From assembly GCA_963576735.1 (NCBI GenBank), contig OY755198.1, forward strand, positions 2,914,001 to 2,978,000: a stretch of 64,000 bases of DNA. Reading direction: 5' to 3'. Shown piece after piece: positions 18,840-28,383 of the stretch (within the stretch, counting starts at the first letter, position 1; each line of letters starts with the position of its first letter). Source of the DNA: Bedellia somnulentella (lineage: Eukaryota > Arthropoda > Insecta > Lepidoptera > Bedelliidae). Both the position numbers and the translations under genes were made by a program. The notes under the pieces are model-generated. The model saw nothing but the letters and a program-made list of their open reading frames with translations. It searched no databases and was not told the origin of the DNA.

Positions 18840-19008
18840 GCTGTGTAGTGTCGGCTTAGAATAGCACTACCCCATTTCACTACCCAACAACCTTTATTTC
18901 AACATCTTTTCCTCAGCAGCTTCCAAAAGTGGCTGAGGAATTTTTAATTCCCTAGCTGTGGCAACCCCTTCAAGAGGTTTATAGCCGTGAGTATATGTAT
19001 GTATGTAA
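18840..19008 (+). repeat. SINE-A (A1) with internal deletion
   Basis: GCCCATTTCACTACCCAACAACC shows loss of the central part including the B-box-like site. The tail is intact. Confidence 0.85.
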
Positions 19009-19089
19009 CAATTGTAAATTAAAGGTACGTTGGTGATGAGTGTTCATCCACATATTACTTTAAAATCACTTAAAAATCTCTGGGTAATC

Positions 19090-19291
19090 ATTCATACATA
19101 CATACACACATATTTTTACGCTATTGGTTCCTATTGGGGTAGGAAGAGACTATTGAATGACTCTTTGTACAATTCTGAAAAATGTTTCTAGCTTCGTTTA
19201 CATCTATCAATCTTTTCATACATGCTCTTTTCTTTTATTTTTCATACTTCGGACGCTTATCTTTTTTTAACATACCCTCTATTTGGTCCAG
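19090..19291 (-). mobile_element. RTE-1 3' fragment, diverged
   Basis: TTTTTACGCTATTGGTTCC and TCAATCTTTTCATACATGCT; ends near CTATTTGGTCCAGC. Confidence 0.75.
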
Positions 19292-19300
19292 CACTAGTAC

Positions 19301-19410
19301 TAGCATGAGGCTTATGAGAGCGAATATGTCACACGAGAAGTGACAAACTAACAGATTTCATATGGATAATTTATCAGTTTCCCAATTTTTACGTGACAAG
19401 CCTCATGCTA
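19301..19410. mobile_element. Candidate 110-bp MITE
   Basis: TAGCATGAGGCTT at the left is exactly inverted at the right (AAGCCTCATGCTA). Taking TA as the target duplication gives 11-bp inverted ends, a Tc1/mariner-like arrangement. Single copy in this window. Confidence 0.5.
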
Positions 19411-19464
19411 CGGGGGCAGGTGTGTTTTCAGTGGTCTTTCATTATAAAAGTAATGATTTTTTAT

Positions 19465-19707
19465 GCTGTGTAGTGTCGGCTTAGAATAGCACTACCCTAT
19501 TTCTACCAGTGGGTGTATGTAAGAGGCGACTAACGGTACTGGGGTTTTTAAGGGATTTTCGGGTGATGAGGTTGGAGGCCCATCATCAACAACCTTTATT
19601 CCACCATCTTTTCCCCACACAACTTCCAAAAGTGGCTGAGGAATTTCTAATTCCTTAGCTCTGGCTACCCCTTTCGGGATTTGTAGCCGTGAGTATATGT
19701 ATGTATA
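19465..19707 (+). repeat. SINE-A (A1), full length
   Basis: GCTGTGTAGTGTCGG to TATGTATG. Confidence 0.9.
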
Positions 19708-19715
19708 ATTTTACC

Positions 19716-19780
19716 CCCGGAGACCAAATCCGAGACCTTGAGATTTGAAACCGAGTGCTTTACCGCTAGACCTAGGAGGA
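19716..19780 (-). repeat. tRNA-like relic
   Basis: Minus strand GGTCTAGCGGTAAAGCACTC and GGATTTGGTCTCC resemble A and B boxes, but the stems are not intact. Probably a SINE head or tRNA pseudogene. Confidence 0.35.
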
Positions 19781-20045
19781 AGTGAAGCCTACTTGTACTA
19801 ATAGACATCTCATTTTGAAGTTAGTGGTTGTGCCAAATACCTAACTTTCACGTAAGTTGATTTCCCAAAGGATACCTTGATGCGTACGTAGCCAGGTTGC
19901 CTCTTTGAATAATGTTGCAGACAAAATACGAATTTTGAATGTAGGTCACTATATGTGAGCCAATTGATTCACGTATATTCAATTGAAATTGAAAGATGCG
20001 TCGTTCATATTGAAATATCTTGTTTCTTTCGGTATATCTTAAATA

Positions 20046-20297
20046 CATATAACATAACATATACTCACGGCTATAAATCCCTAGAAGGGGTAGCCAGAGC
20101 TAAGGAATTAGAAATTTCTCAGCCACTTTTGGAAAGTTGAGTGGGGAAAAGATGGTAAAATAAAGGTTGTTGGTGATGAGTATCCAACCGCATCGCCCAA
20201 AAATCCCTTAAAAGCCCCAATACCGTTAGTCGCCTCTTACGTACACCCACCGGAAGAAATGGAGTAGTGCTATTCTAAGCCGACACTACACAGCACA
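20046..20297 (-). repeat. SINE-A (A1) with a perfect 20-bp target duplication
   Basis: CTTTCGGTATATCTTAAATA is at 20026-20045 and 20298-20317. The tail here is ATGTTATGTTATATGTAT, mixing the SINE-A and SINE-B tail units. Confidence 0.95.
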
Positions 20298-20439
20298 CTT
20301 TCGGTATATCTTAAATAATATCACGATAATAATAAATCCGGGATTTGAACCTTCATCGTCTGCGATGTTGCACTGAGCTAACACGGTTGCAAGTTCTCAG
20401 CCTACCTCAACGGGATTAATAGGTGAGATGATAGGAAAA

Positions 20440-20693
20440 GCCGTGTAGTGTCGGCTTAGAATAACACTACTCCATTTCTACCCTTGGGTGATCGTAATAG
20501 GCGACTAAGGTTATAGGGGCTTATTAAGTGATTTTTGGGCGATGTGGTTGGAGACCCGTCACCAAAAACATTTGTTATTACCACCTTTTCCCCAATCAAC
20601 TTCCAAAAGTGGCTGAGGAATTTTTCATTCCAAAGCTCTGGCTACCCCGTTAAGGGATTTATAGCCGTGAGTATATGTATGTATGTATGTATG
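20440..20693 (+). repeat. SINE-A (A2), unit 1
   Basis: GCCGTGTAGTGTCGG to (TATG)n, no large gap. Confidence 0.9.
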
Positions 20694-20814
20694 ATAATAA
20701 TAAATCCGGGATTTGAACCTTCATCGCCTGCGATGTGCGATGGTGCACTGAGCTAACACGGTTGCAAGTTCTCAGCCTGCCTCAACGGGATTAATAGGTG
20801 AGATGATAGGAAAA

Positions 20815-21029
20815 GCCGTGTAGTGTCGGCTTAGAATAAAATTACCCAATTTCTACCCGTGGGTGATCGTAAGAGGCGACTAAGGGTATAGGAGCTTTTG
20901 AAGTGATTTTTGGGCGATGTGGTTGGAGACCCCAATCAACTTCCAAAAGTGGCTGAGGAATTTCTCACTCCAAAGCTCTGGCTACCCCGTTAAGGGATTT
21001 ATAGCCGTGAGTATATGTATGTATGTATC
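20815..21029 (+). repeat. SINE-A (A2), unit 2, internal deletion
   Basis: GGTTGGAGACCCCAATCAAC shows loss of about 35 bp after the B-box-like site relative to unit 1. Confidence 0.9.
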
Positions 21030-21092
21030 TATGATAAAAAAAGAATTATACTTAATTCTTAGAAAAGAATTTTATTAGTATAATCATTTCAG

Positions 21093-21134
21093 AACTAGTC
21101 TAAAGTACGGATTGAAACAAACTTACAAAACCAG
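21093..21134 (+). CDS. Candidate 42-nt exon (plus strand)
   Basis: Acceptor TATAATCATTTCAG and donor ACCAG|GTAGGC. Only one frame is open (TSLKYGLKQTYKT) and it is the one needed after 16947. Very short, so weak on its own. Confidence 0.3.
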
Positions 21135-21388
21135 GTAGGCTGATAAACCGAATTGAAGGTATAATGCAAATAAAGACCCTATCGCTTAGACAATAGATAT
21201 CATTTTATTAAGTCATAATGCCACTTTCGGGAGAGCAAACCAGTTTGAATAATTAATATAACAATTAGTTGAAACTCTCGGCGGACATCAGCCATTTTGA
21301 ATAGTAAATTAATACCATTTTGGATGCGTGTACCAAATATCTCATTCTAGTACTAATTTCGTTGGTTCATTTTATTTCTTTCTAACAG

Positions 21389-21449
21389 AGGATGTGTGAG
21401 CAAGATGCATAGTGTAGTCTTTTTTGAATTAGGTTATTTTTTGCTATGA
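21389..21449 (+). CDS. Candidate terminal exon (plus strand)
   Basis: Strong acceptor (TTTTATTTCTTTCTAACAG). The frame continuing from 21134 reads GCVSKMHSVVFFELGYFLL then TGA. No clear polyadenylation signal follows before an RTE fragment. Confidence 0.25.
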
Positions 21450-21485
21450 ATTTGCAAAGATATTAGTGATAATGACACTCACCTA

Positions 21486-21592
21486 GGCATCTGAAGTATG
21501 AGAAGATTGATGGATGTAAACGAAGCTAGAGAGGTTTGTCAGGATCGTACAAAGTGACGATTAATAGTCTCTACCTACCCCAATGGGAACCC
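21486..21592 (+). mobile_element. RTE-1 3' fragment without tail
   Basis: GATTGATGGATGTAAACGAA to CCTACCCCAATGGGAAC, then lost. Confidence 0.75.
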
Positions 21593-21595
21593 GGA

Positions 21596-21698
21596 CATTG
21601 TCACCTGTTGTTCAGAGGACCCACGATTTGCTTGGACAGTGTACTCACAGGGCAGGCCTATTGTTTTATTGAACAAATGCACTGTCACATGATTGTGA
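21596..21698 (-). repeat. SINE-B body fragment
   Basis: TTGTCACCTGTTGTTCAGAG to ATGCACTGTCACATGATTG. Confidence 0.65.
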
Positions 21699-21699
21699 G

Positions 21700-22114
21700 T
21701 CTCGACAGTCCCCTCGGTTTTTTAGGACGCCATCATCAGATCGAGGTCTCATAGTACTTTCCCGCGAACAATAACATAACAAAAGAAATGTTTATTGCAC
21801 CTGTACCTCTCTTCATAAAGCTACGATGAGGAGTATAAATCTATATATTAATCTTGAAAGAACTATTTCCTTACTCCTAGTGATTGAGGACCTACACGTT
21901 CCATCAACAGCTCAGCAGCATAACATTATGATTTCCAGAAGCAAATGCCAATTTAACTTCAGAAAATATGTAAAACGCGGTAAATTTGCCTATAAAATTT
22001 GAGGGTTCCCCTCGATTTATCCAAGATCCCATCATGAGACCCTGATATCCTCATCATGGTACCATTCCAGGAGTATCTTCTTTCTAATAAAATGATAATA
22101 ACAATAATGTAAGT
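21700..22114. other. No feature recognised
   Basis: AT-rich, no convincing exon or repeat border. Confidence 0.4.
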
Positions 22115-22222
22115 AACCACATCTCCCAAAAATCCCTTAAAAGCCTCAATACCGTTAGTCGCCTCTTACGTACACCCACAGGAAGAAATAGGGTAGTGCT
22201 ATTCTAAACTGACACTACACAG
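22115..22222 (-). repeat. SINE-A 5' half
   Basis: ACATCTCCCAAAAATCCCTT to AACTGACACTACACAG. Confidence 0.85.
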
Positions 22223-22416
22223 TTCCTTCTACAATAGATATTCGATTAGTGTATCTGCCTACCCTAAAAGCTAACATAAACCCATTAAAACACTCTAGAC
22301 GTTGGTTCTGAGCCAGTTTTATGCACTTTCCTAAGATTATGAAGACAGGTAATATACATTCGAGAGAAGCCTACCATTTTGATGTTGACGCTACGAACTA
22401 TAGAATTAGACAGATT

Positions 22417-22455
22417 AAAGATTTAAATTAACACTAAGGGTTAATTTAAATCTTT
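22417..22455. repeat. Perfect 16-bp hairpin at a SINE junction
   Basis: AAAGATTTAAATTAAC, a 7-base loop, and the exact inverse. The right arm runs straight into the truncated 5' edge of the next SINE-A. Confidence 0.75.
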
Positions 22456-22573
22456 TAGGGCTTTTTAGTGGTTTTTGTGCGATGCGGTTGGAGACCCATC
22501 ACCAACGATACTTTATTTCTACCATCTTGCCCCCTATAAACTTTCGAATGTGGCTGAGGAATTTAATTTTTAA
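22456..22573 (+). repeat. SINE-A (A3-like), both ends truncated
   Basis: GGGCTTTTTAGTGGTTTTTG through GATACTTTATTTCTACCATC to GTGGCTGAGGAATTT. Confidence 0.8.
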
Positions 22574-22580
22574 TTTCTTT

Positions 22581-22829
22581 GCTGTGTAGTGGCGGCTTAG
22601 AATAGCACTATCCTATTTCTTTCGGTGGGTGTACGTAAGAGGCGACTAACGGTATTGGGGCTTTTAAGGGATTTTTGGGCGATGCGGTTGGAGACCCATC
22701 ACCAACAACCTTTAGTTTACCATCATTTCCCCACTCAACTTTCCAAAAGTGGCTGAGGAATTTTTAATTCCTTAGTTCTGGCTACCCCTTTTATGGATTT
22801 ATAGCCGTGAGTATATGTATGTATGTACG
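22581..22829 (+). repeat. SINE-A (A1), full length
   Basis: GCTGTGTAGTGGCGG to TATGTATGTATG followed by TACGTACG. Confidence 0.9.
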
Positions 22830-22908
22830 TACGTAAAGCTTTATTAGTATAAGAGCAAGGCTTTTGTTGTTGAGAAGGATCTAGTTGTAGCAATTGACGA
22901 CGTGATAC

Positions 22909-23178
22909 GTGATAGCTCAATGGGTAGAACACTGGTTATCGTGCAAACGACTAGTGTTCAAATCCCGGGTCGGGCCTACACCAATTTGTCTTTTTTAAGG
23001 ACGTATGTGTGGTTAATTTATCATGGTGGTTAACGGTGAGGGAAAACATCGTGAGGAAACCCATACGGCTGAGTTGTACTTAGTCAAATGACAAAGTTTT
23101 TTAAATTTTAAGAAATATTAGTACCTCTGCCAACCCCTCCGGTTATGTTCGGCGTAAACATTTATGTTTATGTATGTT
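22909..23178 (+). repeat. SINE-B, internal deletion
   Basis: Intact tRNA-like head (GATAGCTCAATGGGTAG, GTTCAAATCCCGGG). The middle is replaced by AT-rich DNA from 23085; the tail ends CGGCGTAAACATTTATG. Confidence 0.9.
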
Positions 23179-23182
23179 TTAG

Positions 23183-23576
23183 TTGTGTAGTGTCGGCTTA
23201 GATTAGCACTACCCTTATTATTTCCATGGGTGATTGTAAGAGGTATCTCAGGGTATCAGGGCTTTTTAAACAACCAGAATTGGGAAAACATCGTGAGGAA
23301 ACCCACATGGCTGAGTTGTACTTAGTCATGACAGTGTATTCGTACAAAACGGCGATAGGCCTGCCCCCTATCACGTGATTACACTGTCCATGCAAAACGT
23401 GAGTACTCTGAAGACCAGGTGACAAAGTCACGTGATGTTCAGAAGTATTAGTACCTCTGCCAACCCCTTCGGGGATATTCGGCGTGAACGTTTATGTTAT
23501 GTAATGTTATGTAATTTTAATAATGAAGAAGAAGTGGCTAAAAATCTCTGGCTACCCCTTTTAGGGAATCATAGCC
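23183..23576 (+). repeat. SINE-A split by SINE-B
   Basis: The 5' part stops at GGGCTTTTTAAA (about 23270); the 3' part AGTGGCTAAAAATCTCTGGC to GAATCATAGCC is at 23530-23576. Confidence 0.8.
23280..23513 (+). repeat. SINE-B, 5'-truncated, inside SINE-A
   Basis: GGGAAAACATCGTGAGG to CCCCTTCGGGGATATTCGGCG and the TTATG tail. Confidence 0.9.
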
Positions 23577-23804
23577 ATTTTATTATGTACGGATGTTCGA
23601 GCTAGTATGATAATAATCAAAATTATAAAACACACGGACATACGCAAATTATGGAAGTTGAGTAGGACATAGACTGATAAATAAAGGAAGGTTTGTTCTG
23701 GGTTTTCAGTCTCATCTCATCACATAAACAACCACTTACAGGGCCAAAAACCTTTAATTTCAATTATAAAAAATATTGAAATGATAAAAAATCTACTGAT
23801 TCCC

Positions 23805-23980
23805 TGTTTACCACTAGACGTTACGTTTATCCGCTAGACGGCGATCTCACTCGCACACTAGCAGCGTCATTAAAATCGTACATCGCGGTATCGAAATGTT
23901 TCTCTAGCTAAACATAAATACAAATTCTAAGTTGGTACACAGCAGGGTGTACTGGCCAGTATATCTTTGCTGTTTCCACA
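23805..23980 (+). repeat. Solo-LTR-like sequence
   Basis: Starts TGTTTACC and ends TTTCCACA (TG...CA). Shares CTAGACGGCGA, ACTCGCACACTAGCAGCGTC and CAGCAGGGTGTACTGGCC with 43766-43930. No internal region follows. Confidence 0.6.
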
Positions 23981-24078
23981 GCTTCGTTCACATCCAACAA
24001 TCGTTTCATTCATACTCTTTTATTCTTCATACGTTGGACACTGCCTTTTTGAGCACACTCGCTATTTGCTCCAAATTT
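23981..24078 (-). mobile_element. RTE-1 internal fragment
   Basis: GCTTCGTTCACATCCAACAA to GAGCACACTCGCTATTTG, abutting the LTR; its 3' end is missing. Confidence 0.75.
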
Positions 24079-24080
24079 TT

Positions 24081-24300
24081 TAAAGAAGAATAAAAGAAGA
24101 ACTAAAAACGTTTATTTGCTGCCAGTCGCACATGAACATGTAAATATTTTTACAAAATAAATAAAGGTACAAAAAAAACATTAAACAATAAAAACAGTGT
24201 TGAGCTCTCATAATGCGCGAAAACAACAAAATGGCGTCTGACTCAGCGTTGTCGTTGTGAGTTTTACTTCACAACACTGATTTTCAGTCATCGCCAGACT
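24081..24300 (-). repeat. Family D element
   Basis: AAAGAAGAATAAAAGAAG border, AACGTTTATTTGCTGCC, and the end CACTGATTTTCAGTCATCGCC. Confidence 0.55.
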
Positions 24301-24608
24301 TGTAGTGACATACGGACCTTACATAAATTTAAATCTCTACAGCCAATTGATTGTAAAACATAACAAAAAAAAAATGATAAGTGCTAAAATGCGCTGATTA
24401 CATAAATACATTTTTCCTTGTAGGTCGTCCTCTATTAACATTACCCGCTCGATACATCCCCATATTTTCTAAAGTCTTTGTTAACAAAAAGCACTTATTC
24501 CCAGAGCTTCATGAATGGTTTTGGCATTTCCTTGAAATTATTGTTTTCATTCTTAGTCCGTGTTTTTTGGTTTTTTGTACATAAAATTATTTTGAATGGT
24601 GCAACCGA
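24301..24608. other. No feature recognised
   Basis: Only a short RTE-like word (GTAGGTCGTCCTCTATTAAC, near 24420) stands out. Confidence 0.35.
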
Positions 24609-24691
24609 TAGAAAGAAAGAAAGAAAGAAAATACGTTTATTCGCCGTTGTAGGCACAAGAAAAACAATTATTTTACAAATACAGCACACCA
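24609..24691 (-). repeat. Family D border, short copy
   Basis: (GAAA)n and TACGTTTATTCGCCGTTGTA, nearly identical to the start of the copy at 3374. Confidence 0.65.
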
Positions 24692-24701
24692 ACGATAGAC
24701 T

Positions 24702-24749
24702 CTCTTCATGCCATTAATTTCTATAAGGGCTGTCAGAGACTGTTGATTT
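24702..24749 (-). mobile_element. RTE terminal relic
   Basis: TGCCATTAATTTCTATAAGG and TCAGAGACTGTTGAT align with the RTE-1 3' box. Confidence 0.4.
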
Positions 24750-24980
24750 CGTCACCTGGTGTTCAGAGTACCCACGTTTTGCATGGACAGTGTACTCACG
24801 TGATAAAATAAAATAAAATATAAAATAAAATAATCATTTATTTCAAAGTAAAAAGATAAATCTTTGTTTTTTGAACGTCAAAAGTCAACTTAATACTAAG
24901 TTTATTTCGGATTCGGAAGGTGTTTTGTTGAGAGAAGAACCCGTAAGAAACTCGTCAACACACATCTTTTTTTACGTCCA

Positions 24981-26708
24981 TTACAGTTTTGGTGTTAGCC
25001 CGGAAACATCCTGCACAGAGCCCTGATGACACCAAGCCACTTCATCATTAATGTAATCATTAACATTGTAATAGGCTTTTGAACTAAGATTTCTTTTAAC
25101 TACTGCTTTGAATTTTGTTTCTGATAAATTTAAAATGTCCTCAGGTATTTTATTATACATTTTTACGCATAACCCCATGAAAGATGTATTTACTTTTGAC
25201 AATCTGTATTTTGGTACTGAAATTTTATTGTTGTCTCTCAGGTTTCGAATATGTCTGTCACAATTTTTCACAAAAGAGGCCTGATTCTTTCTTACATACA
25301 TAATATTTTCATAAATATATTGACATGGCAGCGTCATTATATTTATTGTTTTAAACAATTCCCTCAGGGAATCTCGGGATCTCAAATTGTATATAGCTCT
25401 TATTGCTCTCTTTTGGAGAATAAATATGGAACCAACATCAGCCGCTCTGCCCCAGAGTAGAATACCGTAAGACATTACACTATGAAAATAGCTGTAATAA
25501 ACTAATCGAGCTGTCTGTACATCTGTCAAATGTCTTATTTTCCTAACGGCATATGCAGCACTACTTAGCCTGCCAGCTAGTGAGCTAATGTGGGGTCCCC
25601 ATTGGAGCTTGGAGTCTAGAGTTATCCCTAAGAAAACTGTGTCATCCGAATAAACTATATTTTCATTATTTAAAATTATTTCTTTATCAACGCTCTTAAC
25701 ATTGGGTAATACAAATTTGATGCATTTAGTTTTTTTGCCATTCAGTACAAGATTATTGGAAGCAAACCATGTTTGAATCTGTGAAACCGTGTTATTCACC
25801 TCGTCAATATTCTCATTATTTCTTTTAACGTCAAATACTAAGGAAGTATCATCAGCAAATAACACTATCTCGGACATTTTCTCGACCATGAACGGCAAAT
25901 CATTAATATAAACCAAGAATAAAAATGGGCCCAAAATAGAACCCTGCGGAACACCCATTTTTACATGAGTTCCAGGTGATATTGTATTATTGATTTGCAC
26001 TTTCTGTATCCGATCCGAAAAGTAAGACTTTATTAATTTAAGTGCGTCACCTTGTATGCCATAATGTTCTAATTTAATAAAAAGGATTTCATGATCTGCA
26101 CAATCAAATGCCTTCGTAAGATCGCAAAACAAACCAATAGCGTCATTTTTACGTTCCCACGAATCAAAAATATGTTTCATTAAGGCAACGCCTGCATCGG
26201 TGGTAGAGCGGCCCTTTGTAAAGCCAAATTGTTTTGGATGAAACAATTTGTTAGAAGCGAAATGCAAAAGCATTTGATTGAACATTAGTTTTTCAAATAT
26301 TTTACTTAAAACTGGCAGAATAGATATGGGTCTATAACCATCAGGACTAATTTTATCTCCTCCGGATTTAAGAAGAGGTACAATTTTACTATGTTTCATG
26401 AGATTTGGAAATATTTTATTTCTTATACATTCATTAAATATGTCTGCTAAATATGGAGACAAAGTTACAATAAAATTATGGCAAACTTTCACCGACATAC
26501 CCCAAATGTCCTCAGAACTTTTTAATTTAAATGATTTTAAACATTTTTCGATATCTTTAGGGCTGACATCTTTAAAACAAAACAAAGTTTCGCAACTATC
26601 AACATTTTGTTGTAACAAGTGTTGAGCTTTTACAACCGATGTGTTTAAGTTTTGTTTTTGATGGTATGTCAGTAAAATATTTTTCAAAAATACAAGCGAT
26701 TTTCTCAT
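24981..26708 (-). CDS. LINE reverse transcriptase domain (ORF2, 3' part)
   Basis: About 575 codons open. Landmarks: GYRPISILPVLSKIFEKLMF, QFGFTKGRSTTDA, GLFCDLTKAFDCADHEIL, GVPQGSILGPFLFLVYINDL, FADDTSLVF (near 25848), FLGITLDSKLQWGPHI, then a C-terminal region with LWGRAADV and LQKRAIRAIYNL. ORF2 is split by one frameshift between the endonuclease and RT parts: this frame overlaps the endonuclease frame at 26599-26708. Apart from that shift and the truncation it is undamaged, so the insertion is moderately young. Confidence 0.9.
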   Translation of the reverse strand: MRKSLVFLKNILLTYHQKQNLNTSVVKAQHLLQQNVDSCETLFCFKDVSPKDIEKCLKSFKLKSSEDIWGMSVKVCHNFIVTLSPYLADIFNECIRNKIFPNLMKHSKIVPLLKSGGDKISPDGYRPISILPVLSKIFEKLMFNQMLLHFASNKLFHPKQFGFTKGRSTTDAGVALMKHIFDSWERKNDAIGLFCDLTKAFDCADHEILFIKLEHYGIQGDALKLIKSYFSDRIQKVQINNTISPGTHVKMGVPQGSILGPFLFLVYINDLPFMVEKMSEIVLFADDTSLVFDVKRNNENIDEVNNTVSQIQTWFASNNLVLNGKKTKCIKFVLPNVKSVDKEIILNNENIVYSDDTVFLGITLDSKLQWGPHISSLAGRLSSAAYAVRKIRHLTDVQTARLVYYSYFHSVMSYGILLWGRAADVGSIFILQKRAIRAIYNLRSRDSLRELFKTINIMTLPCQYIYENIMYVRKNQASFVKNCDRHIRNLRDNNKISVPKYRLSKVNTSFMGLCVKMYNKIPEDILNLSETKFKAVVKRNLSSKAYYNVNDYINDEVAWCHQGSVQDVSGLTPKL

Positions 26709-27951
26709 TAGAGGTAGTCAGACCTTGATCAGATCGAACACAGAACTCCTGATCACATGGTTTACCTCGGCCTGTTTGGGTGTTGATAATATTCCACACT
26801 GTTTTAACTTTGTTATCGGATGTTCGGATACGTCGGCTTAGGTATCTGGCTTTAGCCTCTTTACATACTTTATTAAATATATTTGAGTATTTTTTTACAT
26901 ATTCCCTCAATTCATTATTATTACTATAAGCTTTCTGATCATATAAATCGAAGAGTTTTTCTCTCGATCTATAAATACTTGGAGTTGCCCACTCACAAAA
27001 CTTAAATTTACTGGTAATAGTTACATTTTTTACATTAAAAACTTTATTAAACTCATTTATCAGAATTTTATAAAAAATATCATAGCTAGTATTTGGGTTT
27101 TTATTAATTGTACATGTAGGCAACTTAGAGCTTATTATATTTATATATTTTTCTACTTTACTAGCAGTAATATGCCTTTTTTTAATAACAATTTTTGGTT
27201 CTGGTATCTCTAGAGGAAAGCTAACAAAAAGGCCGCTGTGATCAGACTTTAGTTTATTTATAACACTTTTACTTGAAAAATCTGCATTAGTAAATACATT
27301 ATCTAAACATGTTTTGATTCTAGTCGGTTCCAAGAATAAATTTTCTAAATTGAACGATTGGAATAAACTCATCAATCGTGTTTTAAGATAACTGTCTTGT
27401 AGGAGATCCACATTGAAGTCTCCACATATTATTATATGTTTTTTATTCCTGAAAACTTTGCTTAATACATCTTCCATTACATTTTCGAATTTATCATAAT
27501 TTTGGTTATAAGGGGGTCGATACACACATACTAAGAAATAGTTTTTTAACTCTATGCAGGATAATTCCACGACTTGCTCAACGCTTAACTTTACAATATC
27601 ATGACGAATTTTTGATTTAATATAATTTTTTAAAAATATAGCGGAGCCACCACAGGCTTTAGAATTGCGGCAGTAGTTGCTAGCTAAATAATAGTTTTCA
27701 AAACCAAATATGAGTTCGCAATTTTTAAGCCAGTGTTCAGTAACACATAAACAATCTATTTCATATTTTTCCAAAAATAATTCTATTTCTAATTCTTTAC
27801 AAGAAAACCCCTGAGTATTTTGACATACAAGTTTAAACTGGGAGACTCCTTGTAAAGTATTCTTTTTAGTTATATTGCCAGAAGAACCTCCTTCCTTGTT
27901 TACAATATTGATATTAGGTGACGACTTAAGGACGACAGGAGGCTCTTCCAT
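26599..27951 (-). CDS. LINE APE-type endonuclease domain (ORF2, 5' part)
   Basis: Starts MEEPPVVLKSS 8 nt after the ORF1 stop. Endonuclease landmarks: LVCQNTQGF, CVTEHWLKN, YRPPYNQN, IICGDFNVDLL, LDNVFTN and KLKSDHSGL, matching the catalytic Asn, Glu, Asp-Asn and His positions of APE nucleases that nick the target for reverse transcription. The region after it (RSREKLFDLYDQK, WNIINTQTGRG) is the usual linker to RT. A frameshift around 26630-26660 breaks the fusion to RT. Confidence 0.9.
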   Translation of the reverse strand: MEEPPVVLKSSPNINIVNKEGGSSGNITKKNTLQGVSQFKLVCQNTQGFSCKELEIELFLEKYEIDCLCVTEHWLKNCELIFGFENYYLASNYCRNSKACGGSAIFLKNYIKSKIRHDIVKLSVEQVVELSCIELKNYFLVCVYRPPYNQNYDKFENVMEDVLSKVFRNKKHIIICGDFNVDLLQDSYLKTRLMSLFQSFNLENLFLEPTRIKTCLDNVFTNADFSSKSVINKLKSDHSGLFVSFPLEIPEPKIVIKKRHITASKVEKYINIISSKLPTCTINKNPNTSYDIFYKILINEFNKVFNVKNVTITSKFKFCEWATPSIYRSREKLFDLYDQKAYSNNNELREYVKKYSNIFNKVCKEAKARYLSRRIRTSDNKVKTVWNIINTQTGRGKPCDQEFCVRSDQGLTTSNEKIACIFEKYFTDIPSKTKLKHIGCKSSTLVTTKC

Positions 27952-27959
27952 TGTCACTC

Positions 27960-28383
27960 TTAAAAGTTTAAATTATGGTTTCCACCATCGCATACTATAA
28001 GTAAGTTTCCCCTTATATTAAATATATGGGGGTCAGATATATTATATGCTAATAATTTAGCAATGTTCCGCTTTTGATTTAAGGGTATGTATACAGTACC
28101 CAGTCGAGAATTTGAATAAGGTAAAAACTTATTCAAATCCAAACAAAATAAGTTATCGCTTTGACAACATGTCACGTGACATATTAGATTATTCATAATA
28201 TGAATATTGTCATTCTGCTTATTCATATTAAGTAAGTATGGAAAGGTACAAAATATAAATTTACATTTATATATTTTTTGTATCTCCAAAAGTTTATTTA
28301 TACCTTTATTTAATAAATACTTATTTAATCCTATACTATTGCCGACCAGTACGACAATCGTTGTATATTCGTCATAAGTGGCA
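27960..28383 (-). CDS. LINE ORF1, C-terminal part
   Basis: From the truncation point, YTTIVVLVGNSIGLNKYL, CTFPYLLNMN and LFCLDLNKFLP to NHNLNF stop. It resembles the esterase-like (SGNH) end of CR1-group ORF1 proteins, which is inference from short motifs. The first codons of the longest frame belong to the flanking SINE-B. Confidence 0.6.

Larger units (their letters stand above)
20324..21033 (+). repeat. Tandem duplication of a tRNA-like piece plus SINE-A
   Basis: Two units (about 20324-20692 and 20693-21033) both run AATAAATCCGGGATTTGAAC, GCACTGAGCTAACACGG, CGGGATTAATAGGTGAGATG and then SINE-A. The duplication followed insertion of the SINE. Confidence 0.85.
24806..28383 (-). mobile_element. 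CR1/Jockey-group LINE, 5'-truncated in ORF1, 6-bp target duplication
   Basis: GTGATA at 24800-24805 and 28384-28389. The 3' end on the minus strand is AAATAAATGATTATTTTA with a (TTTTA)n tail. Order: ORF1 end, endonuclease, RT, 3' UTR. Confidence 0.9.
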
